The notes beneath the pieces were generated by a model. That model was given only the letters and a program-made list of their open reading frames with translations, had not been told where the DNA came from and did not search any database. A stretch of DNA of 64,000 bases. Source: Gracilaria gracilis. Taxonomy: Eukaryota; Rhodophyta; Florideophyceae; Gracilariales; Gracilariaceae. The stretch spans positions 682,001-746,000 of the forward strand of contig JARGSG010000011.1 in NCBI GenBank assembly GCA_030374805.1, given 5' to 3'. The translations under genes were made by a program, and so were the position numbers. Positions 51,693 through 61,298 of the stretch are shown here, piece after piece. Numbering within the stretch: the stretch's first letter is position 1; each line of letters opens with the position of its first letter.

Positions 51693-52829
51693 CTACGTCC
51701 GCCCAGTTGCATCATCCACCTCAGCGTTGTTCATGATCCCCTCAACCTCATCAGGCTCCACGAAGAACGGCGAGTTGACAATGACCGTCTGCAGAAGCTG
51801 AACAAATGTCTCCAGTTCAGCTTCATACTGTGCGACGCACTTCTCCAAAACTGCCTTCGCATCGCGCACAACGTGTTCATCCTCAACGCTCAAAAGCGCC
51901 GCCGACAGCGCATCAATCTCAATCGCACAGTTTGCAAGGTCATGCAAAGCGGGAGAAAACTTGGCTCTCAACGGCTCAGTGAGTCCGTTAGGCGCGTTAA
52001 TCTCCCTTGCAAACACCAACAAATTGTCCGGAACGCCCGCCAACAAGCGCACAAGCCAGCGCCAAACGCCCGTTGCGTTGCCAATCATGGCCAGAGACTC
52101 GCGTCGTTTCCACTGCTGCTGCCATAAGAGATCGTACTTTTCACGAATTGTGCCGCCGTCGTTGAGCAGTTGCTCAACGGCTTGTCGGTTCACGCGCTCG
52201 CTTCTCTGCTTGTACGCAGAAAATATCGAGCCGCGAAAGTCGTTTGGTAGAAAGCTGGCGATCACGCTGGAGATGTGTTCGCTCTGCTTGAATTGGAATG
52301 TCTCGAAGCGAGTTGCGATGGCTTGCACCCTCGGTGCGAGCGGTTGTAGCGTCGGGATGGATCGCAGATTCTGTGAAGCTTCTTCAAATGCGCATCGAAT
52401 ACAATACATGCCACTATCCAATCCGCTCGGAATGGCAGTGGTGCGAATTTGGCGCGCACCCTCTCCTTGGGCGTCTGAAAGGGAAGCGACGACGCCGTTA
52501 CTCAACTCTGTGAGCGGTTTCAAAGCGGTCAAAAACGCGTCCGAAACAACTGGATCGGGGAACGTATTGTAATACTGAGCCAAAGCGCCTCTAGAAGTGA
52601 CGGCGCGCACTCGCTCAGAGGAATGCTGCGCAGCAGGTTGTTGCGAAACCTCAGCACTCCTCCGTCGTCGGAACGAATCAAGCGCGGTGCGCGGCATCAT
52701 GGAAGAGGCAGGCGGCTGCTGCTCCGGCGCGTCGCAAACGACGAGTGCGGAAGGGATGGCAGCAAGCATCGCGGCCACACATATCGGTGACCAACAGCCG
52801 CTTTGAACGACGCGCAAGCCCCGTAGCAT
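51693..52829 (-). CDS. Hypothetical protein with N-terminal signal/anchor
   Basis: 378 aa from ATG 52829; the frame is open further upstream but without an ATG. Residues about 14-33 (SPICVAAMLAAIPSALVVC) are hydrophobic and preceded by an arginine, giving a signal anchor or a mitochondrial presequence. The remainder is helical and charged: PTLQPLAPRVQAIATRFETF, EKYDLLWQQQWKRRESLAMI and HDLANCAIEIDALSAALLSV. It ends acidic (FFVEPDEVEGIMNNAEVDD). I recognise no domain. GC-rich codon use matches its neighbours at 53-58 kb. It is divergent from the BFN-UVR gene across about 730 bp. Confidence 0.6.
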   Translation of the reverse strand: MLRGLRVVQSGCWSPICVAAMLAAIPSALVVCDAPEQQPPASSMMPRTALDSFRRRRSAEVSQQPAAQHSSERVRAVTSRGALAQYYNTFPDPVVSDAFLTALKPLTELSNGVVASLSDAQGEGARQIRTTAIPSGLDSGMYCIRCAFEEASQNLRSIPTLQPLAPRVQAIATRFETFQFKQSEHISSVIASFLPNDFRGSIFSAYKQRSERVNRQAVEQLLNDGGTIREKYDLLWQQQWKRRESLAMIGNATGVWRWLVRLLAGVPDNLLVFAREINAPNGLTEPLRAKFSPALHDLANCAIEIDALSAALLSVEDEHVVRDAKAVLEKCVAQYEAELETFVQLLQTVIVNSPFFVEPDEVEGIMNNAEVDDATGRT

Positions 52830-53560
52830 GGCGACGCGCTCGGAGGTGGCCAAGCTGTGGCGCGGGTCTGACGCACGGCCGCGCTGGCGTTGCCTTCGTG
52901 CGCGGGCGACGCGCGTGCGCGCGAGGCGACGCCCCTCCTCTTTGGTCACATACACGTTGTGGCACACGCGCTGTAAGGCGCGCGCATTACTGTCGCCGAT
53001 TCACGAATATTCGTGCCCCTGCCCCTGTGCGAGCTCGTGTTGTTGACGAATAACGAAGGTATCTACGGTATTGCAGCGCCGTGGCCAGGTCGCCGCGATG
53101 GGCGACGCCATCGGTCACCGCCGGCTCTTCGCCGTGTCGCGTTGAACAACCTTCTGCTCCGAAAGAGTCAAAGTAGATACCAACGGTACACTGTACCTTC
53201 GTAGATAAACCGTTATCATACTGCCCCGCATTCGCCATCCTGAGGGAACGTTTTCGCAGGCGATCTTCGATGTAGATAATCTCGAGGGCGTGTGGAGCTG
53301 AGCCATCCGCTCGAAAACCGCCGTACAGCTGCCACATGTCGCGCAATAATTAGTGCGCTACATCACGTCGTGCAACCACAACCAATCGTGTAGCGCAAAG
53401 ATCTCGTCCGCTGCAATTCCGTCCCGTTGTCACCACCAAACGTTTTTGGATACCTGGATATATATATCTACCGTAATAATCCACCGCACTACTTTGCCCT
53501 CTGCTAAACAGCAGCGAGCTACGCCGCCACGATCAAGTTGATCATCTCGCAACTATAGCT
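52830..53560. promoter_or_regulatory. Divergent promoter region with inverted-repeat motif
   Basis: Lies between two divergent starts. It holds CGAAGGTATCTACGGT at about 53057 and TACCTTCGTAGATAAACCG at 53192, facing inverted copies of a motif also found at 19216 and 61148-61190. TATATATAT at about 53459-53467 could serve as a TATA element for the + strand gene, about 95 bp before its ATG. Confidence 0.5.
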
Positions 53561-54802
53561 ATGGCGAACAACAACGCTTCCTTCATCGCCCCGCTCACCA
53601 CCTTTTTGCCTTCCACATCAACAAAAGCCACTCCCACAAGCCTGCGTACCCCAACGTACCACGTACGAGTACTCCCGAGCCGCAGCACGCGCGTCTCCCC
53701 CAGCTGTGCCTGGGAACAGCAGCTGCTACCAGATGAGTCAAGCGCCCAAAAGCTACACAATCTGCACACCGCATCAACCACAACCATCACCACGCTGGCG
53801 CCGCACACGGTAACAGACAGCCATCTCTACTCCGCCGATCACAACTCCGATCTCGCCATCGCCCTGCCGTTCGACTCCCGCGACGAGCGAAATCTGCTCC
53901 TGGACACGCTATCGCTCACTCACTTCCTGCCTCCACAGTCGCCCATCCCGCCGCGCTCTGCCGCCATCATCACCGCGTCTGTGCCGTCGTCGCTGCGCGC
54001 CTTTCTCGGCCTGGACTCGTCTGCGTGCAACACGTTGGCGGCGCATATCCTGAGCGACGGGCGAGTCAATCGTGCCGTTGCACTTCGACAGACGTTGATA
54101 ACTTGCGGCGTCAAATGTCTGGCGTGCGTAGTGTCCGAGGCGGAGGGAATGGGCGATACACTTCCTGTGGAAGCTGTGGCGTTTCTCACGTGGATGGATG
54201 GCGATCGCCAGGTCATGGAAGTACAGCTTTCGGCCGCGGTCGCCGTCGCGTTGGCTGCCGTATGTGAGACGCCATGCTACGTGAAAAGGACGCTTGTACA
54301 GGCTGCGGGCGTGGCCGTACGAGACATAATGGATCCGGACCTCGTTTACGAACAGCCGTCGACACCGGCAACGCAGCAAACGGAGCCGCGGTTGGAAGCG
54401 AGTCGGTTGCTGGCTGACGACGTGCTGAACATGTCGCAACAAGCGTTGTTACAAACCGTGCGTCGATGTGGAATCGGAGCGCGAAGTGACGACAGTCGCG
54501 AGCAACTGTTCAAGCGACTGCTGCCGAACATGTGCGAGGTGCAACGGCGAGAAGTGGCCATCGAGCTTGCTGCCGAACAGGGACGCTTCGACCTGGCGGC
54601 CGAGCTGCAGAAGAAGCGCTCGCAAAGAGGCGAGCTGTTCGCGCGTATGCGAGACATGGAACGCAGTGGAAAGCTGTCCGAAGCGGTGAGTATCGCGGAG
54701 CGGCTTCGAGAGCGCGCGGCCGACATGCAGGACGTGAGCCTGGAGCCGGGCACTTACGACAAGTTCTTGGACCGCGATGAATGGTATCGACCAACAAGAT
54801 GA
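53561..54802 (+). CDS. BFN (DUF151) nuclease-like protein with SAP-like and UVR motifs
   Basis: 413 aa from ATG 53561, single exon. Residues about 97-255 fit the bifunctional-nuclease (BFN/DUF151) fold: AIALPFDSRDERNLLLD, FLGLDSSACNTLAAHILSDG, RQTLITCGVKCLACVVSEAE, then EVQLSAAVAVALAAVCETPC ending YVKRTLVQAAGV, parallel to the SDAIALA...PI.V..EVL pattern. Residues about 287-322 (VLNMSQQALLQTVRRCGIGA, then EQLFKRLL) match a SAP DNA-binding hairpin. Residues about 332-365 (ELAAEQGRFDLAAELQKKRS) match the UVR motif. BFN plus UVR is the architecture of plant BBD nucleases; the SAP-like insert is unusual. The N-terminus is Ser/Thr/Pro-rich and could be a plastid transit peptide. The first acidic residues of the canonical BFN site are not obvious, so activity is unproven. 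Confidence 0.6.
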   Translation: MANNNASFIAPLTTFLPSTSTKATPTSLRTPTYHVRVLPSRSTRVSPSCAWEQQLLPDESSAQKLHNLHTASTTTITTLAPHTVTDSHLYSADHNSDLAIALPFDSRDERNLLLDTLSLTHFLPPQSPIPPRSAAIITASVPSSLRAFLGLDSSACNTLAAHILSDGRVNRAVALRQTLITCGVKCLACVVSEAEGMGDTLPVEAVAFLTWMDGDRQVMEVQLSAAVAVALAAVCETPCYVKRTLVQAAGVAVRDIMDPDLVYEQPSTPATQQTEPRLEASRLLADDVLNMSQQALLQTVRRCGIGARSDDSREQLFKRLLPNMCEVQRREVAIELAAEQGRFDLAAELQKKRSQRGELFARMRDMERSGKLSEAVSIAERLRERAADMQDVSLEPGTYDKFLDRDEWYRPTR

Positions 54803-54997
54803 AATATTTTTGGTGCCACGAGGAAGACGTGTGGCGTGGAAAGCCACTCGCGTTGCACAATTCAAAGAAGCGCCCTTCGCCGTTTGCGCTGGCGTGGCGC
54901 TGCTTTGGGTGCCTGTGCGTCGCTGAAGTGAGCGTTTCCGCGCCGTTCGTTGCATTGACTGCGGCGCGCTGAGTGAAGTTGTTTGCGCTTGGCTTCG

Positions 54998-55714
54998 ATG
55001 CGACCGCACGCTGACGCGCGCGCCTCTCGCCGACAGGGCGGCACCGCGGCAGCGGCGGCGGCGCAGAAGCGCGCATTGTTCGAGGTGAGGAAGAGGTATG
55101 TGTGGCAAGATGTTCCTACGGCGTACGCACATCTTGCGTGCTCTTTGCTTCATACTTTGCCCACGCCGCACTCGAGGATGTTGGCTTCCACCGCGTATGA
55201 ACGATTGCGCTTGTTGTGCGAATCTCGTCGCGAGACTTTGATGCTTTGTCGACGCTTGGTGGACGACGGTATCCTTGTGGGCGTTACTCAATACCACCTG
55301 TTCGACCAGAGTCGACAGATTGTGCGCTTTCAACGTACGACGCCCGCGGAGATTGCGCTGACGGCCGCCGCGGCTGTGCGACGACGGCAGGAGGTGAGCG
55401 GCGATACCAAGCAGAACCGGGTGGTCTCGGACGTGTTGCGCGTGCACGCGGTTGATGTCACGTCCGGCGTGAACAGCCAAAGCTGCTCGCATCTGTCGTT
55501 CAAACGCGCGTCCGCGGCGGCGGCGAGCGGCGCGGCCGCCATGAACAAGGACGGGGGTGCGGCGCCGTACAGAGAGCGGCGCTACACCAGCGCGAACGAG
55601 CAGAGCAGAGGGGAGCTCAGAGGCTCGCGACTGACGCCCGGCTTCTGGTGGCGACGGCTCAAGTCGCTGCGGGGCTCGTTTGCTCGACCGCAACACGCGG
55701 CGCGCGCGCGCTGA
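54998..55714 (+). CDS. Small basic protein with a DEP-like winged helix
   Basis: 238 aa from ATG 54998, 195 bp after the BFN-UVR stop on the same strand. Residues about 55-110 (TAYERLRLLCESRRETLMLC, RRLVDDGILVGVTQYHLFDQ, then SRQIVRF) resemble the C-terminal half of a DEP domain: the R.EA..L...L...G.l..V.....F.D....Y.F pattern. DEP domains tether signalling proteins to membranes. The rest is low-complexity and very basic (RRLKSLRGSFARPQHAARAR), with alanine runs. No catalytic domain. The start is uncertain because no upstream stop lies close. Confidence 0.45.
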   Translation: MRPHADARASRRQGGTAAAAAAQKRALFEVRKRYVWQDVPTAYAHLACSLLHTLPTPHSRMLASTAYERLRLLCESRRETLMLCRRLVDDGILVGVTQYHLFDQSRQIVRFQRTTPAEIALTAAAAVRRRQEVSGDTKQNRVVSDVLRVHAVDVTSGVNSQSCSHLSFKRASAAAASGAAAMNKDGGAAPYRERRYTSANEQSRGELRGSRLTPGFWWRRLKSLRGSFARPQHAARAR

Positions 55715-55807
55715 GCGCGCAACGCTGTGGAGAGCATGATGGCGGTATACAGTGGCAGCGCACGTTTGTATGTTTTTTTTTGGGGAAACGGCCCCCTAAA
55801 CGCGCAC

Positions 55808-57775
55808 CTAATCGGCCGTATCGCTATCGGATTCGTCCGACAGTTCCAGCTGCATGGGCGCAGCCGCCGGTGCGTCTTGTCCGTCTGCCGCCGCACGACT
55901 GGCGTCGCTGCGCTTATCGTCTGCGCGTGCGGTGGCCGCCTCTGTCGCTCGTGCGGTGGCCGCCTCTGTCGCTCGGGCAGTGAGCGCCTCTGTCGCTCGT
56001 GCAGTGAGCGCCGCCGTCGCTGCTCCTTGTGTGCGCGCCCGCTTGAACAACGGCCCGTAGTCGCTGGTGCGCGCCGCGTCGCGCGGCGCTTGAAGGGAGC
56101 CGTGTTCGTCCAGCGTGAAGCCAAGCTGCTGAAGCGTGTACACTGCGTTCTTGTACTGCTTTCGGCGCACTCCTGTGACTTGCGCCTGCTGTCCGCCGTT
56201 TGCGGACGCCGCTTTGGCGTGCTGCCGACTGTCCCTCAGCCGACGGATGCGCTTGTTATCCTCCTTTTGTTGCTTGTTTTCTTTCCGTACCGATGGCCGT
56301 CGACGTTGCTTCTCACTCTCCGCCGGGATCACCGACGATAGTTTCCGTTCGTCCTTTAGGTCCGGCCGTTTCATCGACGGTCTCACCGCGTTGTTCACAT
56401 CCATCCTCTGACTGCTCGTCAACCTCTTCAGCTTCTGCGAGCGGTGGAACGCGCACATGTTCAGTCGGTTGGCGTCGTACCACTTGCCACAGGGACCCCC
56501 GTCGAAGCGAAGCGCTTCGCAAACCGCATAGTCGCCACACACACCTAGGTAAAGTAGATGTCTTTCTTGACTCACCTTCAGACACACCCCGCGCACGCTT
56601 TGCTTTTCGGCTTGGCGTGGCGGCAACAAAGTTGCCTTTCGCAGCGCGAATACCGCCCCTGGTACTACGTTATGCCACCGTTCGAACGCCGCCCCGAACA
56701 ACAGCAGCAACACGCTCGTAGGGGCACATCCACTGCGCTCGAAACGAGGCATGTTGTATAAAGTCCACACCGCGTACGAACTTCCATCTTTTGCGCGCTT
56801 CTTCGAGTGCTTTTCCACCACCACTCCAAACACCACCGCGTCGCGAATCGACCCGGCACGAAGCTGATCGCTCTTGATGGCCAACTCGCCGATGTCCACG
56901 CGCGTGTGGTGCTCGAAGAGCGCACGTAACGTGGCACCGTCGTACGGAGCGTCCTTGAGCGACACGTTCGTGGTGTCTCGGTCGTGAAACGAGAATTGCT
57001 TTTGTTGCTTGCCCGTCGACGGAGACGCGCTTGTCGACGCGTTGATTATCTGCATTTGCATCGCGGGGTTCGACCGAGCGCGACGCGGCTGAGACGCTGC
57101 GTTCTTCGCCACCTGCCGCCGCACCATCAGCTCCCTCGTCGATAGGGGCGCTGCGGATGAAGCTTTGTCGCACGCGCGGCCTCCGACGGATGTCTCGGCT
57201 TCTTCCTGCTTCTCCTTCGTAGTATCGTCGCCCACGTGAGCAGCTTCCGGTTGCTCGGCGGTGGGTTGCTTCGACAGCGCATTCTTCACGGATATAACCG
57301 ACGACACGGGCTGCCTGTCGCCAGCGCCGGGCTTCTTGCACGCGGCGGACAGCGAGAGTCGCTGCGTGTTGGCGCGCAGAGCGTGTAGGAGAGAGCGCTT
57401 CTGCTGTGGGACGGCGCGCGGTGGAGAAGGGGGAACCTCTTTGGCAGCCGGTTTGTCGATGACTTTGGAAAGCTCGGCATCCAACTGCGGGTCGGACTCG
57501 TTCGCCGTGATCGGTTCAGCATGAGGTGCTCGCGGTGGAGATGCCACTGTTTCATTCGGCGCGGGGTCGTCGAAGAGCTCCGTTAGCTCGACATCTAATT
57601 GTTCGTCTTGTTCGTCGGGGGCGCGGGATTTGAGGAGCTCGTTCGCATCAGAGTTGTTCATGGCGGTTGGTTGAAGAGGTGGCCCGGGCGAAGGGGATGA
57701 CGCAGACATTTGTGAGGTGGTTTGGTTGAAGATCGCGCATGCCCCTGCGTTAAGGTGCGCGTCGGACTCGGTCAT
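55808..57775 (-). CDS. MCM10: MCM10 replication initiation protein
   Basis: 655 aa from ATG 57775; an upstream frame extension has no ATG. MCM10 activates the CMG helicase and binds ssDNA, Pol alpha and PCNA in the nucleus. The internal domain is clear. An OB-fold spans about residues 255-405 (SIRDAVVFGVVVEKHSKKRA, SYAVWTLYNMPRFERSGCAP, VPGAVFALRKATLLPP). The MCM10-type zinc finger follows at about 408-442: LGVCGDYAVCEALRF, GGPCGKWYDANRLNMCAFH, with three cysteines and a histidine. The N-terminus is disordered with two acidic repeats (EQLDVELTELFDD and DPQLDAELSKVIDK). The C-terminus has a basic region (KRIRRLRDSRQHAK), then an eight-residue alanine/threonine/arginine repeat (near 55920-56030), and ends in an acidic LSDESDSDTAD. 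No introns. R1 copy C begins about 375 bp upstream of the start. Confidence 0.88.
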   Translation of the reverse strand: MTESDAHLNAGACAIFNQTTSQMSASSPSPGPPLQPTAMNNSDANELLKSRAPDEQDEQLDVELTELFDDPAPNETVASPPRAPHAEPITANESDPQLDAELSKVIDKPAAKEVPPSPPRAVPQQKRSLLHALRANTQRLSLSAACKKPGAGDRQPVSSVISVKNALSKQPTAEQPEAAHVGDDTTKEKQEEAETSVGGRACDKASSAAPLSTRELMVRRQVAKNAASQPRRARSNPAMQMQIINASTSASPSTGKQQKQFSFHDRDTTNVSLKDAPYDGATLRALFEHHTRVDIGELAIKSDQLRAGSIRDAVVFGVVVEKHSKKRAKDGSSYAVWTLYNMPRFERSGCAPTSVLLLLFGAAFERWHNVVPGAVFALRKATLLPPRQAEKQSVRGVCLKVSQERHLLYLGVCGDYAVCEALRFDGGPCGKWYDANRLNMCAFHRSQKLKRLTSSQRMDVNNAVRPSMKRPDLKDERKLSSVIPAESEKQRRRPSVRKENKQQKEDNKRIRRLRDSRQHAKAASANGGQQAQVTGVRRKQYKNAVYTLQQLGFTLDEHGSLQAPRDAARTSDYGPLFKRARTQGAATAALTARATEALTARATEAATARATEAATARADDKRSDASRAAADGQDAPAAAPMQLELSDESDSDTAD

Positions 57776-58149
57776 CGGGCAAGACTGAGTCCGGGGATGC
57801 GCTCCTGGCGGGTTGGGGAGGCCGCGAAGGTTGTGCAGTTGAGAAGACAAGTGTTGCGTTTAGATCTGAGCTGCGGCGATGATTTCCAAGAAATGTTGCA
57901 GCTGTTTCGGTCAAAACGCGGTTTTGGCGCGAAAATGGCTTTGGGCAGCATTCGTCGAGCAGGGATGCAAGAACCCGTACAGCGCCGTGATAGAGTTACA
58001 GCAACTGCAACCCAAAACCGCGACCGTTGTATCTACATACTCCTAAAGTTATCTATAGGAAGTCCACAAAATTACTCATTGCTGGGCTTAACCAGCAACG
58101 AGCCCTGCCAGAGAGCAGAACATGCAACGGAACAGATACAACACGAGCT

Positions 58150-59690
58150 ACAAATCTGGAAGTCAGCCGATGTGGATGTGGCTTGGTTGTTCTTCCGTTG
58201 GAGTTCGCAACGCATCAATTCACTTTTGTATCCGTTTGTGTGCATAACTCCATCCACGTTCCTCTTACAGCACCTCTCCACCTTCACTTCCCGCATCTCC
58301 CGCATCTCTCGCACTCCTCGCCGTGCTCCAGCGCTTTTCGGCTCCAGGAACTCGCTGACAGGGAGCCTATTAGATTTTGTTATAAAAGGAGAGTCCCGCT
58401 GCATTACTCCGCAACATCCTTCCGCAACATCCTTCCGCTTCACTGGACGTCTCGGCCCCGCGTATGTCTTCCCCTTCTTTCCCTTCAACCCCTTCAGCCT
58501 CTTAACCCCCTGTGTATCCTCTTCATCACCCTCCCCTCGTTCTACACCTTCATCTCTATTTTTCCATCTCTCAAAGGATCCATACAAATTCCTGGCTCGT
58601 TTAGTGTGCGACAGGTTTTGGATCCCCTCTCCCATGCAAATCCCTGGCTTGCTTGAGAGTGCAACAGGTTTTGGGAAGGGTTTTGGATCCTCTCTCCCAT
58701 GCAAATTCCCGGTTCGCTTAAGTGCAACAGGTTTTGGGAAGGGTTTTCGATCCCGTCTCCCACGCAAATCCCTGCCTCGCTTAGAGTGCGACAGGTTATG
58801 GGACGGGTTTTGGACGAGTTTGGAAGGCATTCCGGGTCGCAAAACTGTGCCGTTGCCGTTCCTGATTGATCACTTGACTGCGTGTCGTGGTTCATTCAGG
58901 TTGCTAGATTGTATTCTAAGCGCAAACTACCCGGCAATCGGTCCTGGTCGCTTAAGGTGCGACGGGTTATAAATAGTTTCCCGTTTGTCCGGCCTGGGTG
59001 GAGCAAGCGAGCGTGCGTTCCACGAAATCGTTTACTAACTTTGGATGTTTCTTTTGTCAGTCGTTCTTGTTTCTGCTTGTTTGAGTGTGGTGCGTTGAAG
59101 CTTATACTAGAAGGAGCGCTGAGGTAAGTGAGTTTGTGTGGTGGGAAATCAGCTGACTTCTCTTATACTTGTGTTTTGTACGCACAGGGAAAACTTGCGC
59201 TCCAGAGAGAATGAATGAGTGAGTGAATCTCATGCAGACTGTTGCTGAACAGCTCGCGAGTACCCTTGTATACATCTAGTTTGAAACGCAATGTTAGAAC
59301 GTAGTTGGAATATCTATAAACGTAGCAGACCTTGGGGATTCACTCTGTCATTGAAACAAACATCTGTCATTGAAATACTTGGGATCTTCTTCTTCTCTCC
59401 CAGTGCAACGGAGGGTAGCAGCACTTCTTCTCAAGCTCTTTCGTAGCTTGGCACGCGGAAATACTTACTCCACAACGGGACTTAGTTTCGAGGCATAAGG
59501 AATTGTCAATTAGGTACCAGCATTCGACGATTACATCATTGTTGTAAATGGTGTTTCTTGTGCCTCTCCAAGAGGAATGCAGCTGAAAGGAATCATGCAA
59601 GTGCGCAAGAACCAAAGTAGCAAATGTCTGTTCCGGGATATCATGCGTTTACTTCCCTTCCTAAACTCTGAAACATATCTACAACCAACT
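58150..59690 (-). repeat. Dispersed repeat R1, copy C, upstream of MCM10
   Basis: Reverse-oriented relative of copies A and B. The block CTGGTCGCTTAAGGTGCGAC is at 58944, three or more ACAGGTTTTGGG-type tandem units at 58600-58810, and TATAAAAGGA at 58381 on the + strand. Similarity to copy B continues to about 59690. In all three copies the repeat lies 5' of a gene (Rpr2-like twice, MCM10 here) in the same relative orientation. Only in copy C is a clean intron-like unit present (59124-59187). Confidence 0.7.
59124..59187 (+). other. Possible 64-nt intron within R1 copy C
   Basis: GAG|GTAAGTGAG ... TTTTGTACGCACAG|GGAAAAC. The acceptor side is conserved in copy B, but the donor GT is not. If real, R1 copy C makes a spliced + strand transcript starting after the TATA box at 58381. 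Confidence 0.35.
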
Positions 59691-59888
59691 CGCTGCCAGT
59701 CACAAACAGAGAATGTACATGCTTCACAGCCAATTCCCAGTCTGTCGAGGCGAGAGCTGCTCCCACAGCCCTCAGCAAGGTATCCAAAACAAACATTCCT
59801 TCACAAGCTATAATTCCCATTTCTTGCAAAAACTCATCTGCGAATGATATCCAGCAGACCCTACAGCAGTTCTCTTGTTGCAGTCTTG
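59641..59888 (-). pseudogene. Gene 3' end fragment, unknown
   Basis: A minus-strand frame without an ATG reads ISFADEFLQEMGIIACEGMF, VLDTLLRAVGAALASTDWEL, then AVKHVHSLFVTGSELVVD, and ends MFQSLGREVNA. The last dozen codons recur beside R1 copy B (about 28881-28917). The sequence is protein-like and helical but not recognised. It may be the end of a gene captured with R1. Confidence 0.35.
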
Positions 59889-60685
59889 TCAGTTATGTAG
59901 TAGAAAAAGGTCAATGAGGGACTTCATTGAAACTGACCCGGTTGTACTAGCCCATTCTTCGATTGCTGCGCCTCTATTCTGTCATTGGTCGACGACAAGC
60001 ATCTCACATCATCAAAGACAGGTGATATACCACCCGTAAGATGAGAACCCAAAGGCTTGGTGAGAAACGCCCACCATGGTTTTCAAGAATCCTGATGAAC
60101 AAACCTCCCCCCTGCTGCTGAGCGCACTTGCGACCGTTCATCCCGCAGCCGCAGCAAGACCAGTTGGTATCGGGAGCTAGCTGTTAATATGAGCTTTAGT
60201 GTCAGCGGTGAACCATATTTGTTTATCGTCATGCTTTTCTTCACCATCTTCGTTTTTAGCTCCTTGAACTGGCAAAGTAGACAACGCGTTTCCTTTCGCT
60301 AAAGATGTAGTACATGGTCATCTTAAGAGATTGATGGCTGCTCTTGGTACATCAAGTATTCACCCCGTTCAGCGGCTCTTTCTGAAGAATAAACTTGCTT
60401 GCGCTTCCACTCGCTGCCGTCGGTATTTGGTTTTTGAATCTCATCGGAATTGCGGGCGAAAGAGTTCTTCAAAGAATCAATGGTTCGTTCGTTCGTTCGC
60501 AGACAAACCCTCAAACGCTTCTCTATCAGCTTTCCTGCAAACCCCCGCGCCACCGCATTGCACGGGCAACCGTGAGCCAAAAAGCTCGGTTTCCACTTTC
60601 TTCATCTTCCCTCCTAATAATCCTTGCTAATCCTGCCTCATATTCGTGTCGAACTGATCTGTTGATTGATCAGCAGTCTGGCTAG
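59889..60685. other. Intergenic, nothing recognised
   Basis: Only short overlapping frames; no supported gene or RNA. Confidence 0.4.
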
Positions 60686-61063
60686 ATGTACCATGTTTGC
60701 GGCAGCAACCGAAAAAGCACGAGCGTCTGGTACTGTCACTCGCTTACTTACATGCGGAAACTCACAAGCGGAAGGGAAGAAATGCATTACGCGCTTTCCG
60801 GTAACGTGTGCATTAGCCAGCGCTTCTGCAGCGGTGCATCGCTCTCTGGCGAGGACCGCAGTTCTAATGCAGCATTTTCTTCGAAGGGCTACGAGGCCTC
60901 GGCATCCATCTACGCGCCCGGGATGTTCATGAAAACTCCATTAGCAGCGTTGGCGCAGGGCAAGATGGCACTTCCTTTGACGCGAAGTCGTCGAAGAGCG
61001 CCGAAGAACACTGAAGAAAACCAAAAAAACGCCGAAGAACGCCTAGTGCGACTACTAGAGTGA
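60686..61063 (+). CDS. Hypothetical 125-aa protein, overlaps repeat R2
   Basis: ATG 60686 to TGA. A middle stretch (YEASASIYAPGMFMKTPLAA) and a basic tail (LTRSRRRAPKNTEENQKNAE) give a protein-like profile with no known domain. The 3' half (from about 60900) lies in repeat R2, whose other copies are not open here. It is either the source gene of R2 or a chance frame. Confidence 0.3.
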   Translation: MYHVCGSNRKSTSVWYCHSLTYMRKLTSGREEMHYALSGNVCISQRFCSGASLSGEDRSSNAAFSSKGYEASASIYAPGMFMKTPLAALAQGKMALPLTRSRRRAPKNTEENQKNAEERLVRLLE

Positions 61064-61200
61064 TGTCGGTTCGATTATCTACGCCTTTGTTGCGCCAGGC
61101 TGTCCGTCAAGAGTTGGCCTGTGTGTGTGCAGCAGTATCTACCGAAGGTATCTACGAAGGTAAAGATTTACACTGTACCTTCGTAGATACGTAACGTTAT
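60900..61200 (-). repeat. Dispersed repeat R2, copy 3
   Basis: Reverse complement of the 19040-19430 family: TTGGCGCAGGGCAAG, CTTCCTTTGACGCGAAGTCG and TCGAAGAGCG align. It ends with the inverted repeat at 61148-61190. Confidence 0.55.
61148..61190. repeat. 15-bp perfect inverted repeat
   Basis: GTATCTACGAAGGTA (61148-61162) and TACCTTCGTAGATAC (61176-61190) with a 13-nt loop. Single or paired copies of the same motif occur at 19216 and 53057/53192. It could be a transposon end or a binding site. Confidence 0.7.
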
Positions 61201-61266
61201 CTATATGAACGGCGGAAATGCCACACGTGTTTGATGATGCTTGCAGACCTAACCTTCGAGGGTTAG

Positions 61267-61298
61267 ACTAGCTCTCTCTCTCTCTCTCTCTCTCTCTC
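61267..61298. repeat. (CT)n microsatellite
   Basis: A CT dinucleotide run of about 14 units after TAG. Confidence 0.85.

Noticed and set aside
54449-55696. 415-codon minus-strand frame antisense to the BFN-UVR and DEP genes
   Set aside because: Arginine-rich mirror of GC-rich coding sequence, with no recognisable domain. The + strand genes explain the region better.
57722-58972. 416-codon + strand frame over R1 copy C
   Set aside because: It runs across a repeat whose other copies are not open in the same frame, and it begins antisense to MCM10.
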